Assembly: GCF_023898315.1 (NCBI RefSeq)
Contig: NC_064622.1
Coordinates: 270,187,503-270,251,502, forward strand
From: Schistocerca nitens
Lineage: Eukaryota > Arthropoda > Insecta > Orthoptera > Acrididae
Direction of reading: 5' to 3'
Length of the DNA stretch: 64,000 nucleotides
The position numbers and the translations under genes were made by a program. The notes beneath the pieces are model-generated. The model made no database searches. It was not told where the DNA came from and was given only the letters and a program-made list of their open reading frames with translations. Numbering within the stretch: position 1 is the first letter of the stretch; the number at the start of each line of letters is the position of its first letter. Positions 23,560-36,100 of this stretch are shown here, piece after piece.

Positions 23560-23862
23560 TGTGGCTTGAAAAATGGTGTATACTACAGTATTATATGGCA
23601 GAATGAAATCGGCAGATAAAAACAAATACACCTCCTGCATGTTAACCCAAAATGCCATCGACTGCACCAACTGCCCAGCACTACTCCAATATGCTGACAG
23701 AGGTAGTCACCATACATGTGATTACAATGTTGCCAGGCTGCCAATCATTAACGTCCATTTACTGTCAGAAATATGCGCAGGATGAACTTTTGTGACAGAC
23801 ATTTTTGTGTTGCTAGTATGAGGTATCAGGCTGCGAGGTCTGAGTGCGCAAATTTTTCTTCA
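23560..23862 (-). repeat. Unclassified dispersed repeat, inverted second copy
   Basis: The reverse complement matches 19578-19860 over most of its length (GGGTGAAGAAAAATTTGCGC, ACTAGCAACACAAAAATGTC, CAGTTGGTGCAGTCGATGGC). The tRNA-like part is less complete here. The two copies enclose a Tc1-like copy and a mariner relic. Confidence 0.6.
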
Positions 23863-23999
23863 CCCTGCATGCATCCATTAAAGATGTTGGCAACTGTGAA
23901 GACCTTAAACCATATCACAGACAGGAATCTGTGAGTATCAGTTGGCAAGCAAGTTTGTGTGCACAGGTGGCTTCTTTACCTGGTGTACTTCATTAGGAT

Positions 24000-24580
24000 A
24001 GAGATGGCCAGAAGATTTCACTGAAAAACACATCAAAATCCACAGGCAGGTAATCCTAATTTGGCAGTGACACTCTTATCCTCTACACCAAATAGAAAAT
24101 TCCAACAAGGCACCTATCTTTGGGGAAAGCTGAACAATATGATAGTGGACATACATGATGGGCTGCTTAGTAAGAGCAGTTTGCTATTGTACGATGCCTT
24201 TAATGGTCATCTCACACCAGAAATAAAGAACAAATGTGCTGCATTAAAGATGGACCTAGTTGCTATGCCTGGTGGTATGACTTCAAAAGGATGAGTGCAT
24301 GATGTTGTAAGAAACAAGAACTCCATTTGGTGAGATTAAAACGCCATTAGTCAGTAATATATCATAGGATTCTCTCTTCATGGCATATCATTCAGTTCAA
24401 GAAGTGCTGTGTGTTCAATGCCCAAGTGGGTAGCGATCACAATGTACATTAGGAGGAGCATGAAGGACTTACTGACAGTGATATAACAAATACCAATAGT
24501 GAAGTTAGTAACGGAATAAGTGAAGACTGGTTAGAAGCCTGATATTTCTGTGTAAATTATCTATATTACAATACTGAAAC
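24000..24580 (+). mobile_element. Tigger/pogo transposase fragment, catalytic and C-terminal parts
   Basis: The frame at 24150-24294 reads LLLYDAFNGHLTPEIKNKC, then DLVAMPGGMTS, the second catalytic Asp region of Tigger transposases (D.FRGHLT..., PGG.TS.LQPLD). Downstream, FKKCCVFN near 24390 matches the SFKKC..SNAL C-terminal motif. The QPLD residues and the N-terminus are missing. It lies just before the second visible receptor exon. Confidence 0.75.
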
Positions 24581-24874
24581 AATGTAATTAAGAGTGACCA
24601 TGCAGCATACAGTTTTTGTGAACTTGTAATGTGACATAAATTTTTACCCCCAGAGTTTCTCTTCTCCCCTCTCCTCTCACAATTAAGGGTGTGGCTTGTA
24701 TTTCAGCTTATACAGTAAATAAATATTTTCACACAGTCAGTCTGTTTTTAATATTTCCCATTGCAAAAGATATAGGTATCTTCAGAATAACACTGATAAT
24801 TCACACTACTTCTGAACAATGTATTTCTGTCCCCTTTGGTTGGAATCTTGATGATGAATATGTTTGTTATGCAG

Positions 24875-25155
24875 GCAGCAACAGATGGCCCTACAGCAGA
24901 GGCATACCAGCGGTGGCTAGCACCATCTTTGGACTGCCTACCTCCCTCCGAGTGGGCAGGACTGCACAAGGTGTGCTCAGACATGGAGCATGGGTTGGGT
25001 CACTATGCATTTGCAGCTGCTGAGCTGGTAGCCCAGCATTTCTCCCATGAGAACCCCAACTGCCGCCTGGTGGCACTGCCACAGCCACGCACCCTACAGG
25101 CGTTTGCCTTTGCGTTGCCAAGGAACAGTCCCTTCCGTGATGTCATAAACTATAA
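24875..25155 (+). CDS. Ionotropic receptor (IR75-like), exon for the second ligand-binding lobe
   Basis: This 281-bp exon encodes AATDGPTAEAYQRWLAPSLD and onward, followed by GLGHYAFAAAELVAQHF and ALPRNSPFRDVINYK. In IR75-type receptors the same order occurs: a segment after the S2 beta strands, then a GxFAFH-like stretch, then a 'KNSPFRE' stretch before the last membrane helix. The acceptor is TTGTTATGCAG (AG at 24873-24874) and the donor GTGAGT follows 25155. It enters in phase 0, matching the end of exon 9964-10181, and leaves after two bases of a Lys codon completed by G at 29090. Base composition is much more GC-rich than the surrounding intron, as expected for coding sequence under selection. 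No stop interrupts it. Confidence 0.87.
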
Positions 25156-25745
25156 GTGAGTATTTGTGGTAATACAATTTACATAACCTATGGTACATAA
25201 TGTCTGGTTGAATAACATACTGTGTTTATCCATAACCAGTAGGGAAACTTCCATTGCATGAGAATAAGAGTGTCCCAAAGGCACATTCTTAAGAATTCAT
25301 GAATTGAGTGAAACAGATCTTAAGTCACTGAAAGGTCTAACATTAAATTCACAATCTGCTAATAATTTATGTTTTCTGTAAGTCATGTCAGGCTAATGTT
25401 AGGATGGTTCCCAGAACAGGCCATAGTCACTTTAATTCTATGACCCTGTCTATCTGAAATGGATCTAATATTAAAGGTTCCATGTAAACTAGATGTAAAA
25501 CCCTTACCTTCCACTGCACAGAGTTTCTGTATTCTGTTTACTGTTCTTGCTATATACAATGACATCAAAAAAATTAAGGAAATATTTCAAATTAACTTAG
25601 TTATTTGTCAGATACAATGAAATGTGCCACCTTTACTTAACTCAAAATGACATGATGCAAACAAAAATATGAAAACAACTCCAGTAATGGAAATACTGTT
25701 CAAACTGAGAATATTTTTGGATGAAAACACTCGATTTTTGACCAT
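25156..25745. other. Receptor intron, no recognised element
   Basis: AT-rich sequence between the splice donor and the Penelope-like insertion. Confidence 0.5.
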
Positions 25746-28700
25746 ATAATGTAATTAGATAGATAAAAAGTTTACTCGCCAAGTGGTAGCAGGACACACA
25801 CATGAAAGAAGCTTATAATTAGGCAAGCTTTTAAAGCCAGTGGTTCCTCCTTCAGGCAGAATGGCTGAAGGGGAAGGAAGATAGGTGCAGGAAAAGGACT
25901 GGAAAAATCTAGGAAAAGGGTAAGATTTTGGAAAAGTTACCCAGAACTGCAGGTCAGGGCAGACTTATCAGATGGGTTGAGAAGGAAAGACTGATTGTTG
26001 GGTGTTGCACTGGATGAGATTTGAAAACCTGAGAGCTTAAAGGTGGGAGACAGAGATTGTGCTAAAACATCATATACAAGTTAATAAGAGTGAAAAGCTG
26101 AGTGCATTGCATGCAACACAGGTGGGAGAGGGACAGTGAAAAATATACACACACAAAAATGGAAGATGTAGAAAACTAAAATGAAGTTCAAAAAGGAGTA
26201 GTTAATGTGAATAAATTCTGAGATGAAAGAAATTAACATAAATTAAGGACAGGTGGGTGGTGAGAACCAAGGACATTTTGTAGCACTAGTTCCACCTGTA
26301 GAGATCTAAGAAACTGATGTCTGGGGGAAGAATCCAGATGGTGCATGTGGACAAACAGGCACAGAGAACCTACTTTCCTCCACATGTAATGTCAACTGGA
26401 AATACCACTTTGCAACCCAGTACCAAAACTTTTCCAACAGCAAACCTGACATTTAACCTTGCCTTGAACAGTTCCGATCACAATCCCAACTTCATCCGTC
26501 ACCGCTACCTCAACATTATCCCTCAAAAGCCTTCCAAGAATTCCTCACAGCCAGCATTACTTCACAAGCCTTCCTCAGGTCCCAGTCCCTACAATATGGC
26601 CCTAACCTGTACTCTGTAGAACTCCAGGATCTACATTACCTAAAAGCTGATGACTCTATCATTATCCTCCCAGCAGACAAAGGATCTACCACTGTGGTAC
26701 TTGACCAAAAGGAGTATGTTAGTGAAGCTTTACACCAGCTGTCTGACATCTCTACATACAGCATCCACCATGAAGATCCCATCTCTGTGATTCAAACTGA
26801 CCTGCAGTTCCTCCTCAAAACCTCAGGCCCCTCACAAGTATTAACATCTCAATCCATAGAACTTCTCACCCCACCCAAACCCTCCTTTTACCTTCTTCCT
26901 AACATCCACAAACCCAGTCGCCCTGGCTGCACTGTAGTTATTGGTTTCAAAGCATCCATCAAACATGTATCTGCTTTAGTTGATCAGCATCTGTAACCCA
27001 CAGTACAAAGACTTCCTTTCTGTATCAAAGATACCATTTCCTAGATTGTCCATCCCTGCCCCACTCCCTCCAAATGCTTTGCTTGTCACCATTGATGCTA
27101 CCTCCCTATACACCAACATCACCAATGTACATGGTCTGTCAGCTGCTGAATGTTTCCTCAGTCAGTGCCCACCTGATTCCAACTTATGACATCCTTCCTA
27201 CTCACTTAATCAACTTTATACTTACCAACAACCACTTCACCTTTGACTGCATTGGGAACCAGGATGGCTTCTTCCTGTGCCAACCTTTTCGTTGGTCACT
27301 TGGAGGGGGCTTTCCTGGGATTCATAAGTCTTCATCCCCTCGTTTGGTTTAGATACGTTGATGACATCTTTACCATATGGACTCATGGCGAGGCTGACCT
27401 GTTAAAATTCCTGGAATCTCTGAATACCTTCTCCCAATTAAATATCACATGGTCCTTCTCCAAATCCTGTGCCACTTTCCTTGCTGTTAATCTCATCCTC
27501 ACTGAAGGCCAGCTACACACTCCTGTCCACATTAAACCTACTAACAAACAAAAGAACTTACATTTTTACACTTGCCATCCTTTCCATGTCAAACATTCCG
27601 TACCATACAACCTTTTCATTGTTCGGATGCATACTCTTTACAGCAATACACCAGCATTCTTACCTCAGCCTTTACTGGATGTAATTACCCCACTAGCCTA
27701 GGTCAAAAGCAGATTTCTCGGGGCATCACATCCAATCCTGGTACTGCTGACCCCTCCAAAAAACAACTTCGGAGCACACCACTGGTCACGCAGTGTTATC
27801 CTGGTCTTGAATGTATTAATCAGCTACTTCGACAAGGACATGATTTCCTGAAAATCACGCCCCGAAATGAGGTCCCTTCTGTCTGATATTTTGCCCACTA
27901 CACCTAAAACAGCTTTTCATCACACTCTCAATCTGTGTAATACTCTTGTGAGACCCGAGGCTGCCCCAGCACCCATGTCCTTGTGGCTTCTACCCCTGTG
28001 ACCATCCCTGCTGCAAGACTTCCCCTATGCACCCTTCTACCACCACCTATACCAGCCCTGTAACTGGCGAAACATATGCTATCAAAGTGAGAGGCACCTG
28101 TGAAACGACATGTCATAAACCAGCTGTTATGTAAACACTCTTTGACCTTTTGCGTTGTCATGACTGCAACAAAATTATAAGTTAGGATGAATGAGCATAG
28201 GCAGAGGGTGTATACTGGCAACACACAATATCCTGTTGCAGAGCATGCTCTACAACATGACAATCGTGACCTTGGTACCTGTTTCATCACATCCACCATC
28301 TGGGTTCTTGCCCAGACACCAGTTTCTCAGAACTCCACAGGTGGGAAGTAGCACTACAACAAGTCCTCAGTTCTCACCACCCACCTGGCCTTAATTTACA
28401 TTAATTGCCCCTGTCTCTGCATTTCTTCACAGTAACTACTCCTTTCTTCACACTGTTTTAGTTTTCTATGTCTTTCATTTTCTTACCTGTATATTTTTTT
28501 CTGTCCCCCTCCCACCTCTGTTAAGTACAATGCATTCAGATTTTCACTCTTATTAACTTGTACACCATGTTTAGCAGTAAACTCTGTCTCACATATTACC
28601 CTGTCTTCCACCTTTTAGCTCTCAGGTTTTCAAATCTCATCCAGTGCAGTCCCCAACAATCATTCTTTCCTTCTGAACCCGTCCAGTGAGTCTTCACTGA

Positions 28701-28912
28701 CCCACAGTTCTGGATGACATTTCCAAAATCTGCCCCCTTTCCTAGACCTCTCCAGTCCTTTTCCTTCGCCCCTCTTCCTTCCCCTTCAACCCTTCTGCCT
28801 TAAAAAAAGGGAGCCACTGGCTATGAAAGCTTGCCTAATTATATCCTTTTTTATGTGTGTGTCCTGCCACCACTTGATGAGTAGATTTTTTATCCACCCA
28901 ATTACATTATAT
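25746..28912 (+). mobile_element. Penelope-like retroelement, long but inactive
   Basis: About 95-bp inverted repeats bound the element (TAATGTAATTAGATAGATAA at left; complement of TAATGTAATTGGGTGGATAA at right). Frames from 26640 read SIIILPADKGSTTVVLDQKE, YLLPNIHKP, then WFRYVDDIFTIWTHGEADLL (catalytic YVDD near 27354) and HPFHVKHSVPYN. This is the Penelope reverse transcriptase order (ADKG, K.HK, RY.DD, H...K.S.PY). A GIY-YIG endonuclease follows near 27950-28330 (RGTCET, MNEHRQR-like and YPVAEHALQH-like segments in mixed frames). Several stops and frame changes break it. It fills most of the last receptor intron. Confidence 0.85.
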
Positions 28913-29089
28913 TAAGAATATTTTTCAATTTACAAAATTCACAAACGGAGCAGATGTACTCAAAGCAGTCATATGATGTTCAGAATGATGTGACACTTTT
29001 AGTGAGGCAATCTATGAGCTCTTTAGAGGTCATCACATGCTTTCAGTGTATCAGGAAGATTTAGCAGCATAGTTCAACTTTGTGTGCAG

Positions 29090-29336
29090 GCTGCTGGAGA
29101 TGTGGCGTTCTGGCCGCATGAAACGTCTGCGTGCGCAGCACTCACACCAAGGTGATGTCACAGATGGGGGAAAGAACTTCTCAGCTGTTGGCATTCCACA
29201 GACATTGGCGCCAGTCCTGCTCTTGGTGGGAGGCATACTAATAGCATTGTTTGTGCTGGCAGCAGAGATAGTTATGAAAGTGACATTGCGAAGGATACCT
29301 GTCGGTGGTTTCTACAGGAGGAAATTACTGTTCTGA
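29090..29336 (+). CDS. Ionotropic receptor (IR75-like), last exon with final membrane helix
   Basis: The exon begins after the acceptor TTTGTGTGCAG (AG at 29088-29089); its first G completes a Lys codon from the previous exon. It encodes LLEMWRSGRMKRLRAQ, a polar linker, then FSAVGIPQTLAPVLLLVGG ILIALFVLAAEIVMK (M4 helix, split for display) and a short basic tail ending YRRKLLF with TGA at 29334-29336. A Trp and basic residues before a 'L...F.LL.GG' helix are typical of IR C-termini. The three exons together give about 247 residues from M3 to the stop, the expected size. The tail after M4 is short, so the C-terminus is intracellular and brief. Regulation cannot be judged because the 5' end is outside the window. 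Confidence 0.87.
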
Positions 29337-29459
29337 TTGTCACATTAAACAAGCAGTTTAATAGACACTTTCAGCATTTCTCATATGAGACAATCTTGAA
29401 TGCTATTCTAGTGTTCAAACTCTTCCAGTATTTTTCTCAAAACTGACTGCAGGGATGTG

Positions 29460-29465
29460 AATAAA
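29460..29465 (+). promoter_or_regulatory. Candidate polyadenylation signal of the receptor gene
   Basis: AATAAA lies 124 bp after the stop codon, the first canonical signal downstream, so the 3' UTR is probably short and ends near 29480. Confidence 0.55.
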
Positions 29466-29569
29466 GTGGTGTTGCGTAAGTGGTCAGATTATTTGGCCCA
29501 AGGGTGTTATTTATTTTCAGTGGCCTTGCTCACAGGTGGTTTGAAGAGGATATCATTTCTACCTCTACA

Positions 29570-30240
29570 CAGATACCTGCAGGCCACTGGATGTTGTGTG
29601 TTGGGAGGACTTTGAAGCACTACTAGTTATTTCAATTCCTTTTTCACACATAGAGTGAGAGCAAAAATTACTACCTATGTGCCTCCATACAAGCTTTAAT
29701 ATCTCTTCTCTTGTCGTCAGGGTCCTTACCTGAAATGCATGTTGGCAGCAGTACAATCATTCTGCAGTCAGCTGCGAATGCCTGTTCTCTAAATTTTCTT
29801 AGTGGTGTTTCACAGAAAGAACAACGTCTTCCCTCCCACAATTCCCATTTGTGTTTACAAAGCTTATCCACAAGACCTGCATATTGATTAGACCAAGAAA
29901 TTTAACAGCATGTATTTGAATTCCTTGGATGTCATCCTTTAACTTGATCTGATGGTAATCCAAAACCTTTGAACAATACTCAAAACTGGGCTCCACAAGT
30001 ATTCTATGTGCAGTTTCCTTTACAGTTGAGTGACATTAAACAGAAGAAGAAAAACTGCCACCCCAAATACTATTTTTATGTGCTCATTAAATTTCATATC
30101 ACTTTGCAAAATTACACCTGGATATTTAATCAACATGATTGTTTCAACAGTACACCACTAATACTGTAGTCGAATATTACAGTATTGTTTTCCCTTACAC
30201 AGCTCAGCTGCACAACTCACATTTTTCTACATTTACAGCA
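29570..30240 (-). mobile_element. LINE C-terminal remnant
   Basis: Leftward frames include TVKETAHRILVEPSFEYCSK, VLDYHQIKLKDDIQGIQ and AVKFLG. These match the segment after the reverse transcriptase of CR1/jockey-like LINEs (VKE.AY..LVRP.LEYCS.VWDPHQ...). Upstream, around 30000-30180, traces of YLGV...SDMKFN..HI are seen. Stops are frequent. Confidence 0.65.
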
Positions 30241-30285
30241 GGTTGTCTTTCATTACACCAAAGTGGATAAATGACCAAAAGAACA

Positions 30286-30660
30286 GATACCATCTTCATA
30301 CAGATAAGGCTTACCAGCCAATGATCATCTGTAGTGCAGATGCACTCACATTGCTCAAACTCTTATGAGATTTGATAGGTTGACTGGCGCGAGTAATGAG
30401 TATAGTGGGCAGGGGCACTACAAATGTAGTGTGTGGACAATAAGTTGAAAATATGGGTCTCATGGGGAGTGTGCCAAAGATAGGTCCCTGCAGTCACACT
30501 GTGCTCTGTGTCCTCGATGGCTCAGTCAGATAGAGCGCGTGCCATGTAAGAAGGAGATCCCGGGTTCGAGTCATGGTCGGGGCACACATTTTCAACTGTC
30601 CACATTGATATTTATTAACGCCTGTAAGCAGTTAATGGTCTGGATTTCATTGTAATTTCA
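30286..30660 (+). mobile_element. Composite SINE with internal tRNA-like region (copy 1)
   Basis: The core GATGGCTCAGTCAGATAGAG near 30517 (D-arm/A box) and GGGTTCGAGTC near 30562 (T-arm/B box) form a tRNA-like fold with a 7-bp acceptor stem (GTGTCCT/GGGGCAC). The anticodon stem is broken in this copy and a long non-tRNA head (30286-30509) and tail (30586-30660) are attached, so it is a SINE and not a working tRNA gene. A second copy lies inverted at 35832-36235. Confidence 0.8.
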
Positions 30661-30924
30661 AACTGAAATACTGTGTAACACACACTGTATCTTTCTACAG
30701 TCACTCAATGATGATACTTTCTCATATACAACCTCTGACAATAAAGTCCAGTGAATGAAGTCAGAACGATTGATCAAGCAAAACTGGAGACTCATAATAC
30801 TGCACCTGCAGAGTTGCTGGTGTGGAGAACCTGCCCCCACCATAGTTCAGTTGAGCATCATATGTGTTCCATATTAGACCTGTTGGACAAAGTGCTTGTT
30901 TAGCACGTTGGTTCTGAACTGAGA

Positions 30925-31215
30925 ACAGGACAATGAATGAACAAAGGATCAATTTAAAGTTTTGTTTGAAGCTTAGCAAGACATCAAAAGAAACATGTGC
31001 AATGCTGGTATGTGTTTATTGGTATCAAGCATTGTCCATGAAGTGTGTGTATGAGTGGTTCACCCATTTTCGAGGAGGTTGGGAAAGTGTTTCTGTCAAT
31101 CCCCATAGTGGATGACCGGCAACTGCCATCAGTGATGAAAACAGTGAGAAACTGGGGCATTAATTGCAAACGACCATGGGACATGTGTTGCAGAGACCAT
31201 TGGTGCATAGTTATG
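30925..31215 (+). mobile_element. Mariner transposase N-terminal fragment
   Basis: The frame reads NEQRINLKFCLKLSKTSKET CAML (split for display), then VYEWFTHFRGGWESV and a PHSG step resembling the PRSGRP linker, followed in-frame by ISDENSEKLGH-like residues. This is the paired HTH half of mariner DD34D transposases. The catalytic half is absent; a LINE begins just downstream on the other strand. Confidence 0.75.
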
Positions 31216-31219
31216 GGAG

Positions 31220-33060
31220 GTGATATTTTGGACAGTAAGGTAACTGTAGTTTATAGTTCATCTATGTTAATGTTACAGGACTATTCACTGAACTTTATTC
31301 TCAGAGGTTGTATTACAGAGTCATCAGCAAACAGTAACAGATTGCTACCTTCACATATGTAGAAAGCAAGAGTGGCCTTACCACATTTCCTGATGATACC
31401 CTTGTCTCTGAGGAACACTCAGCATTTAGGATACGATACTGGGTTCTATTACTAAAAAAAGCCATTGAGCCACTTATGTATCTGAGAACCTATTCTGTTG
31501 CTCAGACCTTTGTTAACAGTCTGTGATGGACACCATGTCAAATACTTTCCAGAAATCAGGGAATATGGAATTTGCCTGTTTCCCTTAATCCATGGTTCAC
31601 AGGATATCATGTGAGAAAAGGCCAAACTGAGTTTTGCACAACTCATACTTTCTAAATCTATGCTGACAGAATTTACTTTGTCTCAAGGAAACTTATTACA
31701 TTCACACTTACAATATGCTCATGGATTCTACAGCAAACTAATGTTAAGGATATTTGTCTGTAATTTTGTAGATCCGCTCTTTTACCCTTTTTATATAGAG
31801 GAGGCACTTGTGCTTTCTTCCACTCGCTTGAGATTTTCTGCTGAGTGAGAGATTCCTGATATAAGTGCAAGCTAAGCAAGGGGCCAGTATCAAATATTGC
31901 ACTCTGTAAAATCGAATAGGGATTCCATCCAGCCATGGCGACTTATTTGTTTTCAACTCTTTCTACAGGTGTCTTGGGGGGGGGGGGGGGGGGAGAGTAG
32001 GAGGGTGGAGGAGGGGAAGGGGGCCAAGAGTGAGCTCTTCCCCCCACTGCCCATCCTTCCTCTGCAATACAGAGTTTTTAGTTCATGTACTGAGTGGATA
32101 ACTGTCACTCCTTGGGATAAAATCAGGTTATTGAGTCACATATAAAATTAGATTCTTATGGCACTAACAAATTCATTTATATAAAAAAAATGACAATTTT
32201 AGTGACTTGGCCCATCCTCTCCTGTGGAAAAATTTCTGCAGATGTCCATGATTCTTTCAGTTACTTCTTTATGCCAGTGACACCTATTACCATGTCCTCC
32301 TTATGGGAGTCCGTGCAGTAGTCAAATAACGATATGTCTGTATGATCGATCCTCCTGTGACAGTGATTATTTAAATGCCAAATTTAAAACTTAAGCTTTC
32401 CTTTTGTTTTCTTCTATAGCTACATCAAACTGGTCAACGTATGACTGAATAGAAATCTTTGATCCACTTAATTATTTTACTTAGATAGATATTTCCAAAT
32501 ACCTGAGAAAATTTTGGTCCTAAGGTATGATGGTGGAATTCTTTGTATGCTTCATGCATCAATTGTTTTATAGATGCATGAACTACTTCTACCATTTTTC
32601 TGTTGACATTTACACATTCTTTTTTGACCCAAGAATGCAACAATCTGTTTTCTCAACATTTTCTGAATTTTGTTATTAAAACACAGTGGGTCTTTTCTGT
32701 CCTTAATTCACTGACTCAACACATATTTCTATGGAGCACAATTAACCTTTGGTTTTAGCTTGCCCGTAATTCCTCTATGTCTATCATATTGGAACTAAAT
32801 GATGTCTATTCATTGACTAAGTAGATGCTGACAACTCATAATCTGTTCTTTCCTTCTTTGTAGATTTATTAACTTTAATAGCCATCTTTGTTGTGATTCC
32901 TAAATCCCTGTCTCGATAATGATACTGTCGATAAGGTAAGACCTCTCTATAACTACAAGGTCTAAAATATTTCCTAGTGTGTGAGTTGTCGAACTAGGAA
33001 AAATGTGTTCAGAACTATTTCACAAAACTGTCTGTTCATACCACCTACAATGAATCCATA
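31220..33060 (-). mobile_element. LINE (CR1/jockey-like), endonuclease-end to reverse transcriptase, inactive
   Basis: Leftward: NILDLVVIERSYLIDSI near 32960 (end of the endonuclease), KTNKSPWLDGIPIRFYR near 31950, EWKKAQVPPLYKKGKRADLQ near 31830, NYRQISLT, then PDFWKVFDMVS near 31540 and LLLFADDSVIQP near 31320 with the catalytic FADD. This is the standard non-LTR order. Numerous stops and frame changes, plus a poly-G and GA-rich insertion at 31978-32040, mark it as old. Confidence 0.8.
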
Positions 33061-33140
33061 GGTGTCTCAGTCTGTCTTCAGTAGGTTAAAGATGCCTTCA
33101 AATAATATTGCAAGCTTGGGGTATTTGTGTGCTACTGAGT

Positions 33141-36100
33141 GTCTACATCTACATTTACATCTACATCTGCATCTATACTCTGCAAACCACCATGAGGCGC
33201 ATGGCAGAGGGTACGTCCCATTGTACCAGTTATTAGGGTTTCTTCCTGCTCCATTAACGTTTGGAACACGGGAAGACTGAATGTTAGAATGCCTCTGTGC
33301 ATGCAGTAATTATTCTAATCTTACCCTCATGATCCCTATGTGAGCATTACATAGATGGTTGTACTATATTCCTAGAGTCATCATTTAAAACTGGATCTTG
33401 AAACTTAGTTAATAGACTTTCTCAGGATAGTTTATGCATGTCTTCAAAAGTCTTCCAGTCCAGTTCCTTCAGTATCTCTGTGACACTTGCCCATGTATTA
33501 AACAAACCTGAGACCATTCGTGCTGCCCTTCTCTGTATACATTCAAAATCAGCTGTTAGTCCTATCTGGTACAAGTCCCACACACTTGAGTTCTAGAACT
33601 GGCCGCATGAGTGATTTGTTAGCAATCTCTTTTATAGACTGATTGCACTTCCCCAGTATTCTACCAATAAACCAAAGTCTACCTATCATCTGCTTTATCC
33701 ACAACTGAACCTATGTGATCATTCCATCTCATATACCTACAAAGTGTTACACCCAGATAATTGTATGAGTGGGCCAATTCCAACAGTGACTCATTGATAT
33801 CATAATCATAGGATACTACATTTTTTTGTTTTGTGAAGTGCAAAATTTTGCATTTCTGAACATTTAGAGCAAGTTGCTAATCCCTGAACCACATTGAAAT
33901 CTTATCAAGATCTGACAGAATGTTTATGCAGCATCTTTCAGACAGTACTATGTTACAGATAACTGCATCATCTGCAAAAATCCAGATATCACTATTAATA
34001 TTGCCTCCATTATGTGTCCTCCCAACCAAAAACTCCTCAATCCAGTCACAAATTTCAGTTGATACCCCATATGATCATACTTTTGACAATAAGCATAGGT
34101 GTGGTACTGAGTCAAATGCCTTTTGGTAATCAATAAATCAATGCTGGGTGGCATTGAGGAGGTCATTCTGTTCAAGATACCTCATTATGTTTGAGGTCAG
34201 AATATGTTCTAAGATTCTACAACAAATCGATGTCAAGAATATTGGATGGTAGTTTTGTGGATCAGTTCTACTACCCTTCTTGTAGACAGGTGTGACCTGT
34301 GCCTTTTTCCAAAAACTGGGGACAGTTATTTGTTCAAGCGATGTATGATAGATTATAGCTAGGAGAGGGGCTAACTCAGCCATAAATTCAATATAGAATC
34401 TGACAGGGATTCCATTGGGCCCTGGAGTTTTGTCCAGTTTAATGATTTTAGCAATTTCTCAACACCACTGACACTAATACATATTTCATTCATCTTTTCA
34501 GTGGTACAGGGGTTGAAATGCGGCAGTTCCCCTGGTTTTCATTTGTTAAAAGAACATTTGAAAACAGAGTTAAGCAGTTCAGCTTTCGCTTTGCTAACCT
34601 CAGTTTCAGTTCTCGCCTCAGTTTCAGTTCTCGCCTCATTCACTAGGGACTGGACTATAAGTTTCATGCCGCTAACAGCCTTTACATATTTCCAGAATTT
34701 CTTTTGGTTCAGTGAGAGATCACTTGACAGTATTTTGCTACAAGTAGTCACATTGTTCTCTTGATAGCCAAATGTGTTTCATTCAGCATCTCTCTGTCTA
34801 ATTGCCGGTGCTTTGTTTTAAACCTATTATAGAGTAAATTCAGTTTCATTAGAAGTTTCTTTACAGTGATAGTGTACCATAGAGGTTCCCACCCACTATG
34901 ATCTGTTCTACTGGGTACATATCTATCCAGTGCATGTTCAGCTATTCTTATTTTTCTGCTTGTTTTAGTTGTCCTTTGTACTTCAGTAATCATTGTTGCC
35001 GCATGGTGACTGATACCAGTTTCGATATGGACATCCCCAAAGACATCCAATATATTTACATTATGAATGGGGTTCCTAACTATCTGTTCTAGGTAGTTTT
35101 CAGAGAAGACACTTAGTAAAGTTACACAGAATGCCTTATCATGCCCACCACTAATGAAACTGTAATTTTTCCAGTTAATTGTTGGATTATTAAACTCTCC
35201 ACCGATGATTACAGTATGATTGGGGAACTGAAGTACAAGTGATCTGAGGTTTTCTTTAAAAGTTTTCAGTCACATCCGGAGATGAGTGTGGTGGGCGGTA
35301 GAAGGCTCCACATATCACTTTATGCCCACCCCTGATACTGAGTCTTGCCTAGTCAGTCTCACATACAGCTTCAATTTCTATCTCAGTGGATTTGAGTTTC
35401 TTGTCTACTGTAACACACACACTAACTCCAATTCCCATTTGCCTCTCCTTTCGATATACACTTCATCTCACTGCTATCAATTTCAGGTTTCAAACAGCTT
35501 CCTGTGCCTAGTATTATGTGAGCTTCACTGCTTTTCATAAATGCTACAAACTCTAGCACTTCGTTCTGAATGTTTTATCAGTTTACCATTAGGATTTTAA
35601 TACCCTCACACAAATATTTTGGTTTCCAATAGCTATCGTTACATGGATTGGATGGAGAGTTGCCTAATCTAAAAAACCCTTGTGTGTACCCCACACACAG
35701 TCACCGGCCTGAGCAGCAGCTCTGATGTGTAGTGCACACATGACCTATTTAGAGGGAGCCTACAGATCTCAATCCTATGGTGCAAGTCCAGGAAGCCACA
35801 GCTTAGCTTGTCACAGAACATTCCAAGTATTTGAAATTACATTGAAATCTAGACCTTTGTAGCTGCTTACAGGCAATGATAAATACCAATGGGGGCACTT
35901 GAAAATGTGTGCCCTGACCGTGACTCGAATCCAGGATCTCCTGATCACATGGCAGACACTCTATCCGACTGAGCCATCGAGGACACAGAGGACAGTGCGA
36001 CTGCAGAGACTTGTCTCTGAAACACTCCCCGTGAGACCGACATTTCCAACTTGTTGTCCACACACTACATTTGTAGTGCCCCTGCCCACTATACTCACTG

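Noticed and set aside
30511-30584. tRNA gene (tRNA-like fold with GGTTCGAGTC)
   Set aside because: The anticodon stem does not pair, position 33 is not T, and the same head and tail sequences occur around a second inverted copy, so it is part of a SINE.
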